Shown here: one piece after another, positions 53,963 to 62,520 of the stretch
How positions within the stretch are numbered: position 1 is the first letter of the stretch
How the letters are laid out: the number at the start of each line of letters is the position of its first letter
Position numbers and translations under genes: made by a program
Notes under the pieces: generated by a model
Database searches by the model: none
What the model was told of the DNA's origin: nothing
What the model saw: only the letters and a program-made list of their open reading frames with translations
Source of the DNA: Brachyspira sp949287565
GTDB taxonomy: Bacteria; Spirochaetota; Brachyspiria; Brachyspirales; Brachyspiraceae
Direction: 5' to 3' (one strand)
DNA: 64,000 nt
Assembly: GCF_036997615.1 (NCBI RefSeq)
Contig: NZ_JAWLQA010000007.1

Positions 53963-54808
53963 ATGAATATTATAAAATTAAATAATAATGTTGAAATGCC
54001 TATTCTAGGATTTGGGGTATACAGAGTAGAAAATTATGAGGAATGCAAAAAAGCATGTATTTATGCCATTGAAGCAGGATACAGACATATAGACACAGCA
54101 TCAATATATCTTAATGAAAAAGCTGTTGGAGATGCTATAAAAGAAAGCGGAATCAACAGAAAAGAAATGTTTATAACTACTAAATTATGGATACAGGATG
54201 CTGATTATGATAAGGCAAAGAAAGCATTTCAAATATCTATGGAAAAATTAGGATTGGATTATTTGGATTTATATTTAATTCATATGCCTTTTGGTAATTA
54301 TTATGCTGCTTGGAAGGCAATGGAAGAATTATATGAAGCTGGATATATAAGAGCTATAGGATGCTGCAACTTTTATAAAGAAAGATTAATTGATTTTGTA
54401 ACCAATAGTAAAATAACACCTGCAATTAATCAAATAGAAACTCATCCATTCTTCCAAAGATGGGAAGATCAGGATTTAATGAAAGAATATAATATCACAT
54501 TAGAATCTTGGGGACCTTTAGCAGAAGGAAAAAATAATATTTTCAATAATGAAATATTAAAAACTATAGGCAAAAAATATAATAAAACTGCAGCTCAAGT
54601 TATTTTAAGGTGGCTTACTCAAAGAAATATACCTGTTATTCCAAAGAGTATACACAAAGAAAGAATAATAGAAAACTCTAAAATATTCGATTTCACATTA
54701 GATGATAATGATATGAATCTTATAAAAACTTTGGATAATAATAAAAACATAATATTTCTTAATGATGATGCTGACTTTATAAAGCAATTATTAAAATTGA
54801 AATATTAA
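53963..54808 (+). CDS. Aldo-keto reductase (AKR5-like)
   Basis: 281 residues, (beta/alpha)8 barrel. The catalytic tetrad is visible: Asp44 and Tyr49 (HIDTASIYLNE), Lys74 (TTKLW), His107 (LYLIHMP). PVIPKSIHKERIIEN holds the NADPH pyrophosphate site. It reduces aldehydes and ketones; related enzymes act on 2,5-diketogluconate or methylglyoxal. No signal peptide, so cytoplasmic. A close paralogue lies at 60003. Confidence 0.92.
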   Translation: MNIIKLNNNVEMPILGFGVYRVENYEECKKACIYAIEAGYRHIDTASIYLNEKAVGDAIKESGINRKEMFITTKLWIQDADYDKAKKAFQISMEKLGLDYLDLYLIHMPFGNYYAAWKAMEELYEAGYIRAIGCCNFYKERLIDFVTNSKITPAINQIETHPFFQRWEDQDLMKEYNITLESWGPLAEGKNNIFNNEILKTIGKKYNKTAAQVILRWLTQRNIPVIPKSIHKERIIENSKIFDFTLDDNDMNLIKTLDNNKNIIFLNDDADFIKQLLKLKY

Positions 54809-54827
54809 AAATTAAGGAGATTATTAA

Positions 54828-56054
54828 ATGAAAAAACATATAAAAAATTTTATTTTAATTATTTCTTTTGTATTAATATTGTCTTGCAATAATCAAAGCA
54901 ATAATAATACACAAGAAAATAATACTTCAAACACAAACATTCAAAATAATAAAGTATATGTTACAAATAATTATGAAGGCAGAATACCATCAAAAGGTTT
55001 TGCTGCATTTTCTGAAAATGGTGTGTTTGAACCTTATGAGTTTACAAGACATGCGGTGGGAAGCAACGATATATTAATAGATATATTATACTCTGGAATA
55101 TGTCATAGCGATATACATTCAGCAAAAAGTGATTGGGGAACTCCAAATTATCCTATAGTACCGGGACATGAAATAGTAGGAATTGTAACTCAAGTAGGAG
55201 AAAATGTTACTAAATTTAAAGTAGGAGATTATGCAGGCGTTGGCTGTATGGTTAATTCCTGCGGAGAATGTGAAAATTGTCTGAACAATCAGGAGCAATA
55301 TTGTTTAAACTCTTTTGTAGGCACCTATGATAACCCAGATAGATTCCATGATAATGAAATAACAAGAGGAGGATATTCTGATAATATAGTAGTATATGAT
55401 AAATTTGCTGTAAAAATACCAGATAATGCAGATATTAAAAAAGTTACTCCATTATTATGTGCCGGAGTAACAACATATTCTCCTATAAAAGTTATGAATG
55501 TATCTAAAGGAGATAAAATTGGAATAGCAGGTTTCGGAGGATTAGGACATTTAGCTGTAAAATATGCTGTTAATTTAGGAGCAGAAGTTACAGTATTTGA
55601 TATCACAGAAGAAAAAAGAGAAGATGCTTTAAATATGGGAGCTGTTAAATATGTAAATGTTAATAATGCTAATGAACTTACAAATTTAAATAATACATTA
55701 GATTATATAATAAGTACAATACCTGCCAACTATGATATTTCAATGTATATGAATATGCTAAAAAGAGGCGGAGAAATGGCTATTTTAGGAATACCTGCAA
55801 TAGAAAATATGCCTAGTGTAAATGTAGGAACTTTAATACTAGGAAATGGAAGCAGAAAATTATTTGGTTCTTTAATAGGAGGAATGAAAGAAACTCAAGA
55901 AGCTTTAGATTATTCTGTCGCCAATAACATATATCCAGATGTTGAAATAATCAATGCTGATGCTCAGGCTATTACAGAAGCATACAATAAAGTGATTAAC
56001 GGTGAAGTAAAATTCAGATATGTAATAGATATGAAAACTATAAATAATCAATAA
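54828..56054 (+). CDS. Zinc alcohol dehydrogenase with lipoprotein signal (YahK/CAD-like)
   Basis: 408 residues. A lipobox ILSCNNQ places the lipidated Cys at residue 20, then an Asn/Gln-rich linker, and the enzyme begins at about residue 56 (KGFAAFSENGVFEPYEF), where the normal family starts with Met. Catalytic zinc: GICHSD (Cys92), GHE (His114-Glu115); structural zinc Cys145, 148, 151, 159 (CGECENCLNNQEQYC). Cofactor loop GFGGLGHLAVKYA with Asp after the next strand. An NAD(P)H enzyme outside the cytoplasm would be unusual. No internal start was found. Confidence 0.88.
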   Translation: MKKHIKNFILIISFVLILSCNNQSNNNTQENNTSNTNIQNNKVYVTNNYEGRIPSKGFAAFSENGVFEPYEFTRHAVGSNDILIDILYSGICHSDIHSAKSDWGTPNYPIVPGHEIVGIVTQVGENVTKFKVGDYAGVGCMVNSCGECENCLNNQEQYCLNSFVGTYDNPDRFHDNEITRGGYSDNIVVYDKFAVKIPDNADIKKVTPLLCAGVTTYSPIKVMNVSKGDKIGIAGFGGLGHLAVKYAVNLGAEVTVFDITEEKREDALNMGAVKYVNVNNANELTNLNNTLDYIISTIPANYDISMYMNMLKRGGEMAILGIPAIENMPSVNVGTLILGNGSRKLFGSLIGGMKETQEALDYSVANNIYPDVEIINADAQAITEAYNKVINGEVKFRYVIDMKTINNQ

Positions 56055-56083
56055 AAAAACTAAAAAAGCGAGGTTATTAAGAA

Positions 56084-56920
56084 ATGAAAAAAACTTTAAA
56101 AACTATTTTATCTTTATCTATCTTAGTTATACTATTTTCATGCATAGCAAATTCACAAAGTAAAGGAGGAAATTTAACTATGACAGAAAAAGCAAAAAAC
56201 AAATATAATGAATTATTCAAAAGAGATGCAAGCTTAACTAAACCTAATGATCCAGATCTAGAAAGTATATTTAATAATTTCTTATACGGAGAAGTTTATA
56301 ATCATGGAACATTAGATCCTAAATTAAGAGAACTTGTAACATTAGTTTCTTTAACTGCCTCACAAGGTACTGATATGATAAAACCTCATGTAGAAACAGC
56401 TTTGAATATTGGTGTTAGTCCTATAGAGATAAAAGAAGCATTATATCAATGTTCGCCTTATGTTGGATTTCCTAGAGTATTTGCTGCATTAGAAAAATCA
56501 AATGAAGTATTTAAAGAAAAAAATATTTCACTTCCTATAGAATCTCAATCAACAGTTACAGAAGAAACTAGATTCGATAAAGGACTTGAAATACAAACTA
56601 ATACATTTGGCACAAGAATATTAGACGCTCATAATAATGCTCCAGCAAATCAAAAACATATTCAAAATTTCTTATCAGCTAATTGTTTTGGAGATTTTTA
56701 TACAAGAAAGGGACTTAATATGAAAGAGAGAGAGTTATTAACTTTCATAATGATAGTATCTTTAGGGGGAGCTGAGCCTCAGGCAGCTTCTCATGCAAGT
56801 GCTAATATATCTATAGGAAACAGTAAAGATATGTTAATAGAAGCTGTAACTCAATGCATACCTTACATAGGTTATCCAAGAACATTGAATGCTATAGCTA
56901 TAATTAACAATCTAAAATAA
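56084..56920 (+). CDS. Tandem carboxymuconolactone decarboxylase/AhpD-like lipoprotein
   Basis: 278 residues. A lipobox LFSCIANS (Cys20) leads to two CMD domains, residues about 40-135 (HVETALNIGVSPIEIKEALYQCSPYVGFPR) and 180-275 (HASANISIGNSKDMLIEAVTQCIPYIGYPR). Each keeps the conserved Cys before (S/I)PY(V/I)G(F/Y)PR. CMD proteins act as decarboxylases or peroxidase helpers. A strong in-frame start at codon 33 (AAAGGAGG at 56162-56169, ATG 56180) would give a leaderless form. Weak ribosome binding site for the long form. Confidence 0.88.
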   Translation: MKKTLKTILSLSILVILFSCIANSQSKGGNLTMTEKAKNKYNELFKRDASLTKPNDPDLESIFNNFLYGEVYNHGTLDPKLRELVTLVSLTASQGTDMIKPHVETALNIGVSPIEIKEALYQCSPYVGFPRVFAALEKSNEVFKEKNISLPIESQSTVTEETRFDKGLEIQTNTFGTRILDAHNNAPANQKHIQNFLSANCFGDFYTRKGLNMKERELLTFIMIVSLGGAEPQAASHASANISIGNSKDMLIEAVTQCIPYIGYPRTLNAIAIINNLK

Positions 56921-57046
56921 TTAAGATTAAAAATTCACATTAATTATACTCTATCGTAATAAAAATATAATGAAAATTAAAAATGCAAGATAGGTATATA
57001 TTTTTCAAAATAAAACTTTAAGAATAATAAAATAGGAGGATCAAAA

Positions 57047-57604
57047 ATGAAAAAAATAATTAAAAGAATATTAATGTCATTGCTTCTTTCAAGTACATTA
57101 TTGATCGGAGGTTTAAATGCTCAAAGTTCTAAAACTTTAATAGTATATTTTTCTTGGGGCGGAAATACTAGAACAGCTGCTAATATGATAAAAAATCTTA
57201 CTCAAGCAGATATGTTTGAAGTAAAAACAGTTGAAGCATATCCAAGTTCTTATAATGATACTGTAAATCAGGCAAGAAAAGAACAAAATGATGATTTTTT
57301 ACCAAAATTGAGTGCTAATATAAATAATTTAGATAACTATGACACTGTAATATTATGTTACCCTAATTGGTGGGGTACTATTCCTCAGGCAGTAAAACAA
57401 TTATTATTAACTCATGATTTCAGCGGTAAAAAAATTGCTCCTTTATGCACTCATGGAGGAAGCAGAATGGGAAGAAGCGTTACTGATATAACTTCATTAT
57501 GTCCTAATTCAACTATACTAGAAGGTTTGAGTATATCTGGAGGAAGCGTTAATAATTCAGAAAATAATATAAAAACATGGCTTCAAAATATAAATATATT
57601 ATAA
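57047..57604 (+). CDS. Exported flavodoxin
   Basis: 185 residues. Signal peptide residues 1-25 (LLIGGLNAQS). Flavodoxin_4-like: FMN loop VYFSWGGNTRTAANMI, YDTVILCYPNWWGTIPQAVKQLL and PLCTHGGSRMGRSVTDI, as in NAD(P)H:quinone-like flavodoxins. Such exported flavodoxins may take electrons from a membrane donor. Preceded by a 126-bp gap and AGGAGG; may have its own promoter. Second copy at 61753. Confidence 0.88.
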   Translation: MKKIIKRILMSLLLSSTLLIGGLNAQSSKTLIVYFSWGGNTRTAANMIKNLTQADMFEVKTVEAYPSSYNDTVNQARKEQNDDFLPKLSANINNLDNYDTVILCYPNWWGTIPQAVKQLLLTHDFSGKKIAPLCTHGGSRMGRSVTDITSLCPNSTILEGLSISGGSVNNSENNIKTWLQNINIL

Positions 57605-57620
57605 AATTTTATTATTATCT

Positions 57621-57647
57621 TGCCATTGATTATTTTAATTAATGGCA
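57621..57647 (+). other. Hairpin between flavodoxin and hydrolase genes
   Basis: TGCCATTGATTA / TAATTAATGGCA, 12 bp with one G-U pair and a 3-nt loop, but no following T-run, so a full stop is doubtful; it may be an RNA-processing or stability element. Confidence 0.6.
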
Positions 57648-57672
57648 GATAAATAAAATAGGAGAAGTGTAT

Positions 57673-58800
57673 ATGAATAAAATTAAACTATTATGTATAT
57701 TAGCTATTATTGGTCTATTAAATTCATGCAATGTAAATCAAACAGAAAAGGAGAATAAAATGAATGCAGAAGAAAAATATATAGTAAATCCAAGTGAAGA
57801 AGCAAAAAGAAACGCAGAAAAAAATCCGTTTGGTCTAGTTTATGATGGAGCTATAGAAAAAAATGAACAAGGTAAAGTAAATATACAAACAGTTTCGTAT
57901 AATATAGGAGCAAATAAAGCTGTTGCCAATGTATATACACCTGCAAATTTTGATTCTAATAAAAAATATACTACTATAGTAGTAGCTCACCCTAACGGAG
58001 GAGTTAAAGAACAAGTATCTGGTCTTTATGCTCAAAGACTAGCAGAACTTGGATATATTACAATAGCTTTTGATGCTTTATATCAAGGAGAAAGCGAAGG
58101 TCTTCCAAGAAATATTGATACTCCAAATAACCGTGTAAATGATATAAGAGCTGCAGCTGATTTTATATCAACTTTTAAAGGTGCTGATATAAATCGCTTA
58201 GGAGTGTTAGTAATATGCGGAGGCGGTGGATATACTATAAAAGCTGTACAAACAGATAAAAGATTTAAAGCTGTGGCAACTTTAAGTATGTTTGACAGCG
58301 GACTTGTAAGGAGGAATGGATTTTTAGATTCTCAAATTGATTCCATAGAAGAACGTTTAGAAGAAGCTAGTCTAGCTAGACAAAAAGAAGCATTAACTGG
58401 AGAAGTAACATATACAAGTTCAGCACCTGTGAAATTGAGTGATGAAGAATTGGCAAAAATACCTACAGATTTATACAGAGAAGGTGCAATATATTATGGT
58501 GATACTCATGCCCATCCACATTCAAGCTTTGCCTATACAACAAGTTCATTATTAGATCTTATGAGTTTTGATGTAATAAATAATATAGAACTTATAAATC
58601 AGCCGCTTTTAATGTTAGTCGGAGACAAAGCAGATACAGCATATATGAGCAGAAGAATTTTTGAGAATGCTTCTGGAACAAAAAATAAAGAACTTTATGA
58701 ACTTAAAGATTCCACACATATACAAACATATTTTAAACAGAATGCTGTAAATGAAGCTGTTAGTAAATTAGATGAATTTTATAAAAATAATTTAAAATAA
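57673..58800 (+). CDS. Alpha/beta hydrolase lipoprotein
   Basis: 375 residues from the ATG with AGGAGA upstream; the GTG two codons before is not used. Lipobox LLNSCN (Cys19). Mature enzyme: VVAHPNGGVKEQV (oxyanion loop), IAFDALYQGESEG, nucleophile elbow VICGGGGYTI where Cys or a shifted residue replaces the usual Ser, VGDKAD and DSTHIQTYF (Asp and His). Resembles dienelactone-hydrolase/YcjY-type enzymes. An internal start at codon 30 (AAGGAG 57748-57753, ATG 57760) is in frame right after the lipid signal. Confidence 0.86.
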   Translation: MNKIKLLCILAIIGLLNSCNVNQTEKENKMNAEEKYIVNPSEEAKRNAEKNPFGLVYDGAIEKNEQGKVNIQTVSYNIGANKAVANVYTPANFDSNKKYTTIVVAHPNGGVKEQVSGLYAQRLAELGYITIAFDALYQGESEGLPRNIDTPNNRVNDIRAAADFISTFKGADINRLGVLVICGGGGYTIKAVQTDKRFKAVATLSMFDSGLVRRNGFLDSQIDSIEERLEEASLARQKEALTGEVTYTSSAPVKLSDEELAKIPTDLYREGAIYYGDTHAHPHSSFAYTTSSLLDLMSFDVINNIELINQPLLMLVGDKADTAYMSRRIFENASGTKNKELYELKDSTHIQTYFKQNAVNEAVSKLDEFYKNNLK

Positions 58801-58850
58801 TATGGTTGATAAAATATAAATATATTAGAAAACTTTTTTTATTCTCCTAT

Positions 58851-58888
58851 TTTCCTACTGCTTATTATGATTAATATGCAGTAGGAAA
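58851..58888 (+). other. Intergenic hairpin between two hydrolase genes
   Basis: Perfect 11-bp stem TTTCCTACTGC / GCAGTAGGAAA, 16-nt AT-rich loop, not followed by a T-run on plus. The 113-bp gap holds nothing else but the ribosome binding site of the next gene. Possible partial terminator or mRNA stabiliser. Confidence 0.65.
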
Positions 58889-58913
58889 TAAAAAATATTT
58901 TAAGGATTATATA

Positions 58914-59990
58914 ATGAAAAAATTATTATTAGTGTTTTTAACAATATCTTCTATTCTAGGTGTATCATGCAGCAATATATCTAATAATACACAAAATAAA
59001 ATTATTATAGATAAACAAGGAAGTTTTACATTTGGCGGTAAAGTATCATCGGCAAATGGAGAATTTGAAAAAGATACTTTATTTCCAAGTTCAAACGGAC
59101 AAACATATCATAGCGACCATGGATATACATTTTATCAAATACCTGTTAATGCTAAAAAATACCCTATAGTATTTTTGCATGGAGGCGGACAATCTGCTAA
59201 AAGCTTTGAAACTACTCCAGACGGCAGAGAAGGTTTTCAAAATATTTTCTTAAAAAAAGGATATAGTGTATATTTGGTAGATCAGCCAAGGAGAGGAAGA
59301 GCTGGAAGAAGTTCTGTGCCTATAACTATTAACCCTACTCCTGACGAACAATCTTTATTTAATTGGTTTAGAATAGGTTCTTGGCCTGATTTTTTTGAAA
59401 ATGTACAATTCAAAAATGATGAAGAAACTTTAACACAATACTTTCAGCAAGTTACTCCTAATACAGGCAGTTTTGATGAGGAAGTAGTATCTGATAGTTT
59501 ATCTGCATTATTTGATAGAATAGGAGAAGGAATTTTAGCAGCACATTCTCAAGGAGCTGGTCCTGCATTTTTTACAGCAATAAAAAATCAAAATGTTAAG
59601 GCATTAGTTTTATATGAGCCCGGCGGATGCAGTTTGCCTTTTCCTGAAAATACTTCACCTACTAATATTACTATGCCTGCATATTTTCCTATAAAAGAAA
59701 TTCCTGAAAATGATTTCAAAAAATTAGCAAGTATACCTATAGTAATTTATTATGGGGATAATATACCAAAAGAAAAATCTGATAATCCTTATTTGGAAGA
59801 ATGGAGATTAAGAGTAGAATTAGTAAAAAAATGGGAGGAAACTTTAAAATCTTATAATGCTGATGTTAATGTTGTTATTCTTCCAGAAATTGGAATATAT
59901 GGAAATACTCATTTTCCTTTTTCAGATTTAAATAATTTAGAAATAGCAGATTTGCTTGAAAAATATTTAAAAGAAAAAAGTTTAGAGTAA
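58914..59990 (+). CDS. Alpha/beta hydrolase (esterase-like) lipoprotein
   Basis: 358 residues. Lipobox LGVSCSN (Cys19). VFLHGGGQSAKSFETTPDGREGF and VYLVDQPRRGRAGRSS define the hydrolase core; the nucleophile is Ser in AAHSQGAGPAFF; His in GNTHFPFSDL near the end. Related to exported esterases in gut anaerobes. Only 12 bp before the next AKR gene. No internal start. Confidence 0.86.
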   Translation: MKKLLLVFLTISSILGVSCSNISNNTQNKIIIDKQGSFTFGGKVSSANGEFEKDTLFPSSNGQTYHSDHGYTFYQIPVNAKKYPIVFLHGGGQSAKSFETTPDGREGFQNIFLKKGYSVYLVDQPRRGRAGRSSVPITINPTPDEQSLFNWFRIGSWPDFFENVQFKNDEETLTQYFQQVTPNTGSFDEEVVSDSLSALFDRIGEGILAAHSQGAGPAFFTAIKNQNVKALVLYEPGGCSLPFPENTSPTNITMPAYFPIKEIPENDFKKLASIPIVIYYGDNIPKEKSDNPYLEEWRLRVELVKKWEETLKSYNADVNVVILPEIGIYGNTHFPFSDLNNLEIADLLEKYLKEKSLE

Positions 59991-60002
59991 AAGGAGCTAT
60001 AA

Positions 60003-60851
60003 ATGAAATACGTAAAATTAAATAATGGTTTGGAAATGCCTATTTTAGGTTTTGGAGTTTATCAAATTCAAGATTATGATGAATGTAAAAAAGCAGTACT
60101 AAATGCTATTGAAACAGGATACAGACTAATAGACACTGCCGCCTCATATAAAAATGAAAAAGCAGTTGGAGATGCTATAAAAGAAAGCGGTATAAATAGA
60201 AAAGAATTGTTTATAACAACAAAATTATGGATACAAAAAAATGGCTATGAAGATACTAAAAAAGCATTTAATAATTCTCTTGAAAAACTTCAATTAGATT
60301 ATTTGGATTTGTATTTAATACATCAGCCTTTCGGTGATTATTATGGAGAATGGAGATGCATGGAAGAATTATACAAAAATGGAAAAATTAAAGCCATTGG
60401 AGTATGCAATTTCTTTGCTGACAGATTGGTTGATTTAATAATGCATAATGAAATAGTACCTACTGTAAATCAAGTAGAAGTAAATCCATTTTATCAAAAA
60501 AATGATTATCAAACTATTATACAGGAATATAATGTACAAATGCAGTCTTGGGCTCCTTTTGCTGAAGGAAGAAACAATATGTTTAATAATGAAATATTAT
60601 TAAGTATAGCTAAAAAATATAATAAATCAGTGGCTCAAGTAATTTTAAATTGGCTTGTAAAAAGAAATATTGTAGTAATACCTAAAACTGTTAGAAAAGA
60701 AAGAATGGAAGAAAATTTCAATATTTTTGATTTTGAATTAGATAACAGCGATATAAAATTAATTTCATCTCTTGACAAAAATGAAAGTTCTTTCTTTTCT
60801 CATCAGGATCATAAAATGGTAAAACTCTTATCAGAAAGGGTTCTTGAATAA
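60003..60851 (+). CDS. Aldo-keto reductase (AKR5-like), second copy
   Basis: 282 residues. Same tetrad as the 53963 enzyme: Asp44, Tyr49 (LIDTAASYKNE), Lys74 (TTKLW), His107 (LYLIHQP). The N-terminal 110 residues are nearly the same as in that paralogue, and the C-terminus differs. Cytoplasmic, no signal peptide. AAGGAG 6 bp before ATG. Confidence 0.92.
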   Translation: MKYVKLNNGLEMPILGFGVYQIQDYDECKKAVLNAIETGYRLIDTAASYKNEKAVGDAIKESGINRKELFITTKLWIQKNGYEDTKKAFNNSLEKLQLDYLDLYLIHQPFGDYYGEWRCMEELYKNGKIKAIGVCNFFADRLVDLIMHNEIVPTVNQVEVNPFYQKNDYQTIIQEYNVQMQSWAPFAEGRNNMFNNEILLSIAKKYNKSVAQVILNWLVKRNIVVIPKTVRKERMEENFNIFDFELDNSDIKLISSLDKNESSFFSHQDHKMVKLLSERVLE

Positions 60852-60876
60852 TTTAATAAATATAAGGAGAATATAA

Positions 60877-61704
60877 ATGAAAAAAGATGTTCTAGTTTTA
60901 ACAGGTGCTGGTTCCATAGGAATTGCCATAGCAAGAAGAATAGGTATAGGAAAACATATTGTACTTGCCGATTTCAATATAAAAAATGCTGAAAGAGAAT
61001 CTAAAACATTATACAATGCAGGATTTCAAACTTCTGTATGTGAAACAGATATTTCTTCAAGAGAATCAATTTTAAAACTTATAGATTTCTCAAAAAGCTT
61101 AGGAAAAATAAAATATTTTGTTAATGCTGCTGGAGTTTCACCTTCTCAAGCACCTATTCAAGATATTTTAAAAGTTGATTTATATGGAACTGCCGTACTT
61201 CTTGAGGAATTCGGTAAAGTAATAGAAGAAGGCGGAAGCGGAGTAATAATATCCTCTCAATCTGGATATCGTTTAGGCTCTTTGACTGATGAAGAAAATA
61301 AAATGCTTGCAACTACCCCAACAGAAGAATTATTATATATGCCTATACTTGAAAAAGCAGCAGACACTTTAAAGGCATATCAATTATCAAAAAGATGCAA
61401 TTGTTTAAGGGTAATGTATGAATCTGGAAATTGGGGTAAAAGAGGAGCGAGATTAAATTCAATAAGTCCAGGAATAATAATCACTCCATTAGCTAATGAT
61501 AAATTAAATGGTCCAAGAGGAGCAATGTATAAAAGAATGCTTGATCTCTGCCCTTCTAAAAGAGCAGGAACTCCAGACGATGTGGCAAATGTTGCTGAAC
61601 TATTAATGACTGATAGAGGATCATTTATTTCTGGAAGTGATTTTCTTATGGACGGCGGAGTAACAGCATCTTGGTGGTATGGAGAATTATCAAACAATAA
61701 ATAA
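60877..61704 (+). CDS. Short-chain dehydrogenase/reductase
   Basis: 275 residues, Rossmann fold. Cofactor loop TGAGSIGIAIARR, Asp after the next strand (LADFN), VNAAGVSP (NNAG-like), catalytic YQLSK (Tyr-x3-Lys) and SPGIIITPLAND; C-terminal FISGSDFLMDGGVTASWW. Oxidises or reduces an alcohol/ketone; Asp suggests NAD. Cytoplasmic. 25 bp after the AKR gene. Confidence 0.92.
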   Translation: MKKDVLVLTGAGSIGIAIARRIGIGKHIVLADFNIKNAERESKTLYNAGFQTSVCETDISSRESILKLIDFSKSLGKIKYFVNAAGVSPSQAPIQDILKVDLYGTAVLLEEFGKVIEEGGSGVIISSQSGYRLGSLTDEENKMLATTPTEELLYMPILEKAADTLKAYQLSKRCNCLRVMYESGNWGKRGARLNSISPGIIITPLANDKLNGPRGAMYKRMLDLCPSKRAGTPDDVANVAELLMTDRGSFISGSDFLMDGGVTASWWYGELSNNK

Positions 61705-61752
61705 AACTTTAATACTAATCATAAATTATAAAAATATATTTAAGGAGGATTT

Positions 61753-62469
61753 ATGAAAAATTTAATCTTTATACTTTTATCAATAATTATATTATCATGT
61801 AATAAAGAAAATAATTCTGATAAAACAATAAAAACTGATTATATAGTTTCTAATATTGAAAATTCAAAAATTAATAATAATGAAAAACAAACAGTAAATA
61901 TAAATTATACTCAAAACGGTTCAAAAATATTAATAGCATATTTTACTTGGTCAGATAACACAGTAGTAGAAAATCCTGCCTCTATTGATGTAGACGCTGA
62001 AACTTCTGCAAGCGTACTTTCTCCGGGCAATGCTGAATTAATAGCTACTTGGATACAGGAAGAAACAGGAGGAGATTTATTCAGCATAAAAACACAAAAT
62101 AAATATTCAAGTGATTATGATGAATGTTTGAATCAGGCTAGAAAAGAAAGGGATAATAATGAAAGACCTGCACTAACTGATAAAGTTAATAATATAGATG
62201 ATTATGACGTTATATTTTTAGGCTTTCCAAATTGGTGGTATACATGTCCTATGGCAGTATTTACATTCGTTGAAAGCTATGCTTTATCAGGAAAGACTAT
62301 AATACCATTTTGTACACATGGAACAGGAGGACTTTCAAGAACAATAAGAGATTTAAAAAAATTATTACCAGCTAACTGCAAAGTATTAGATCCTATAGGA
62401 GTATACAGACCAGAAGTAAAAAATTCAAAGGGTAAAGTTTTGGATTGGGTAAGAAAATTAAATTATTAA
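61753..62469 (+). CDS. Flavodoxin lipoprotein
   Basis: 238 residues. Lipobox IILSCNKE (Cys15), then about 40 polar residues before the domain. FMN region LIAYFTWSDNTV, with an insertion of about 20 residues before ELIATWIQEETGGDLF; PNWWYTCPMAVFTFVE and PFCTHGTGGLSRTIRDL as in the 57047 protein. Lipidated, so held in the envelope. Last gene of the array; repeat B follows. Confidence 0.88.
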   Translation: MKNLIFILLSIIILSCNKENNSDKTIKTDYIVSNIENSKINNNEKQTVNINYTQNGSKILIAYFTWSDNTVVENPASIDVDAETSASVLSPGNAELIATWIQEETGGDLFSIKTQNKYSSDYDECLNQARKERDNNERPALTDKVNNIDDYDVIFLGFPNWWYTCPMAVFTFVESYALSGKTIIPFCTHGTGGLSRTIRDLKKLLPANCKVLDPIGVYRPEVKNSKGKVLDWVRKLNY

Positions 62470-62520
62470 AATTAAATAGTATGTTTTTGTAAAAGTAAAA
62501 TGCTATATTTTTATTTTATT

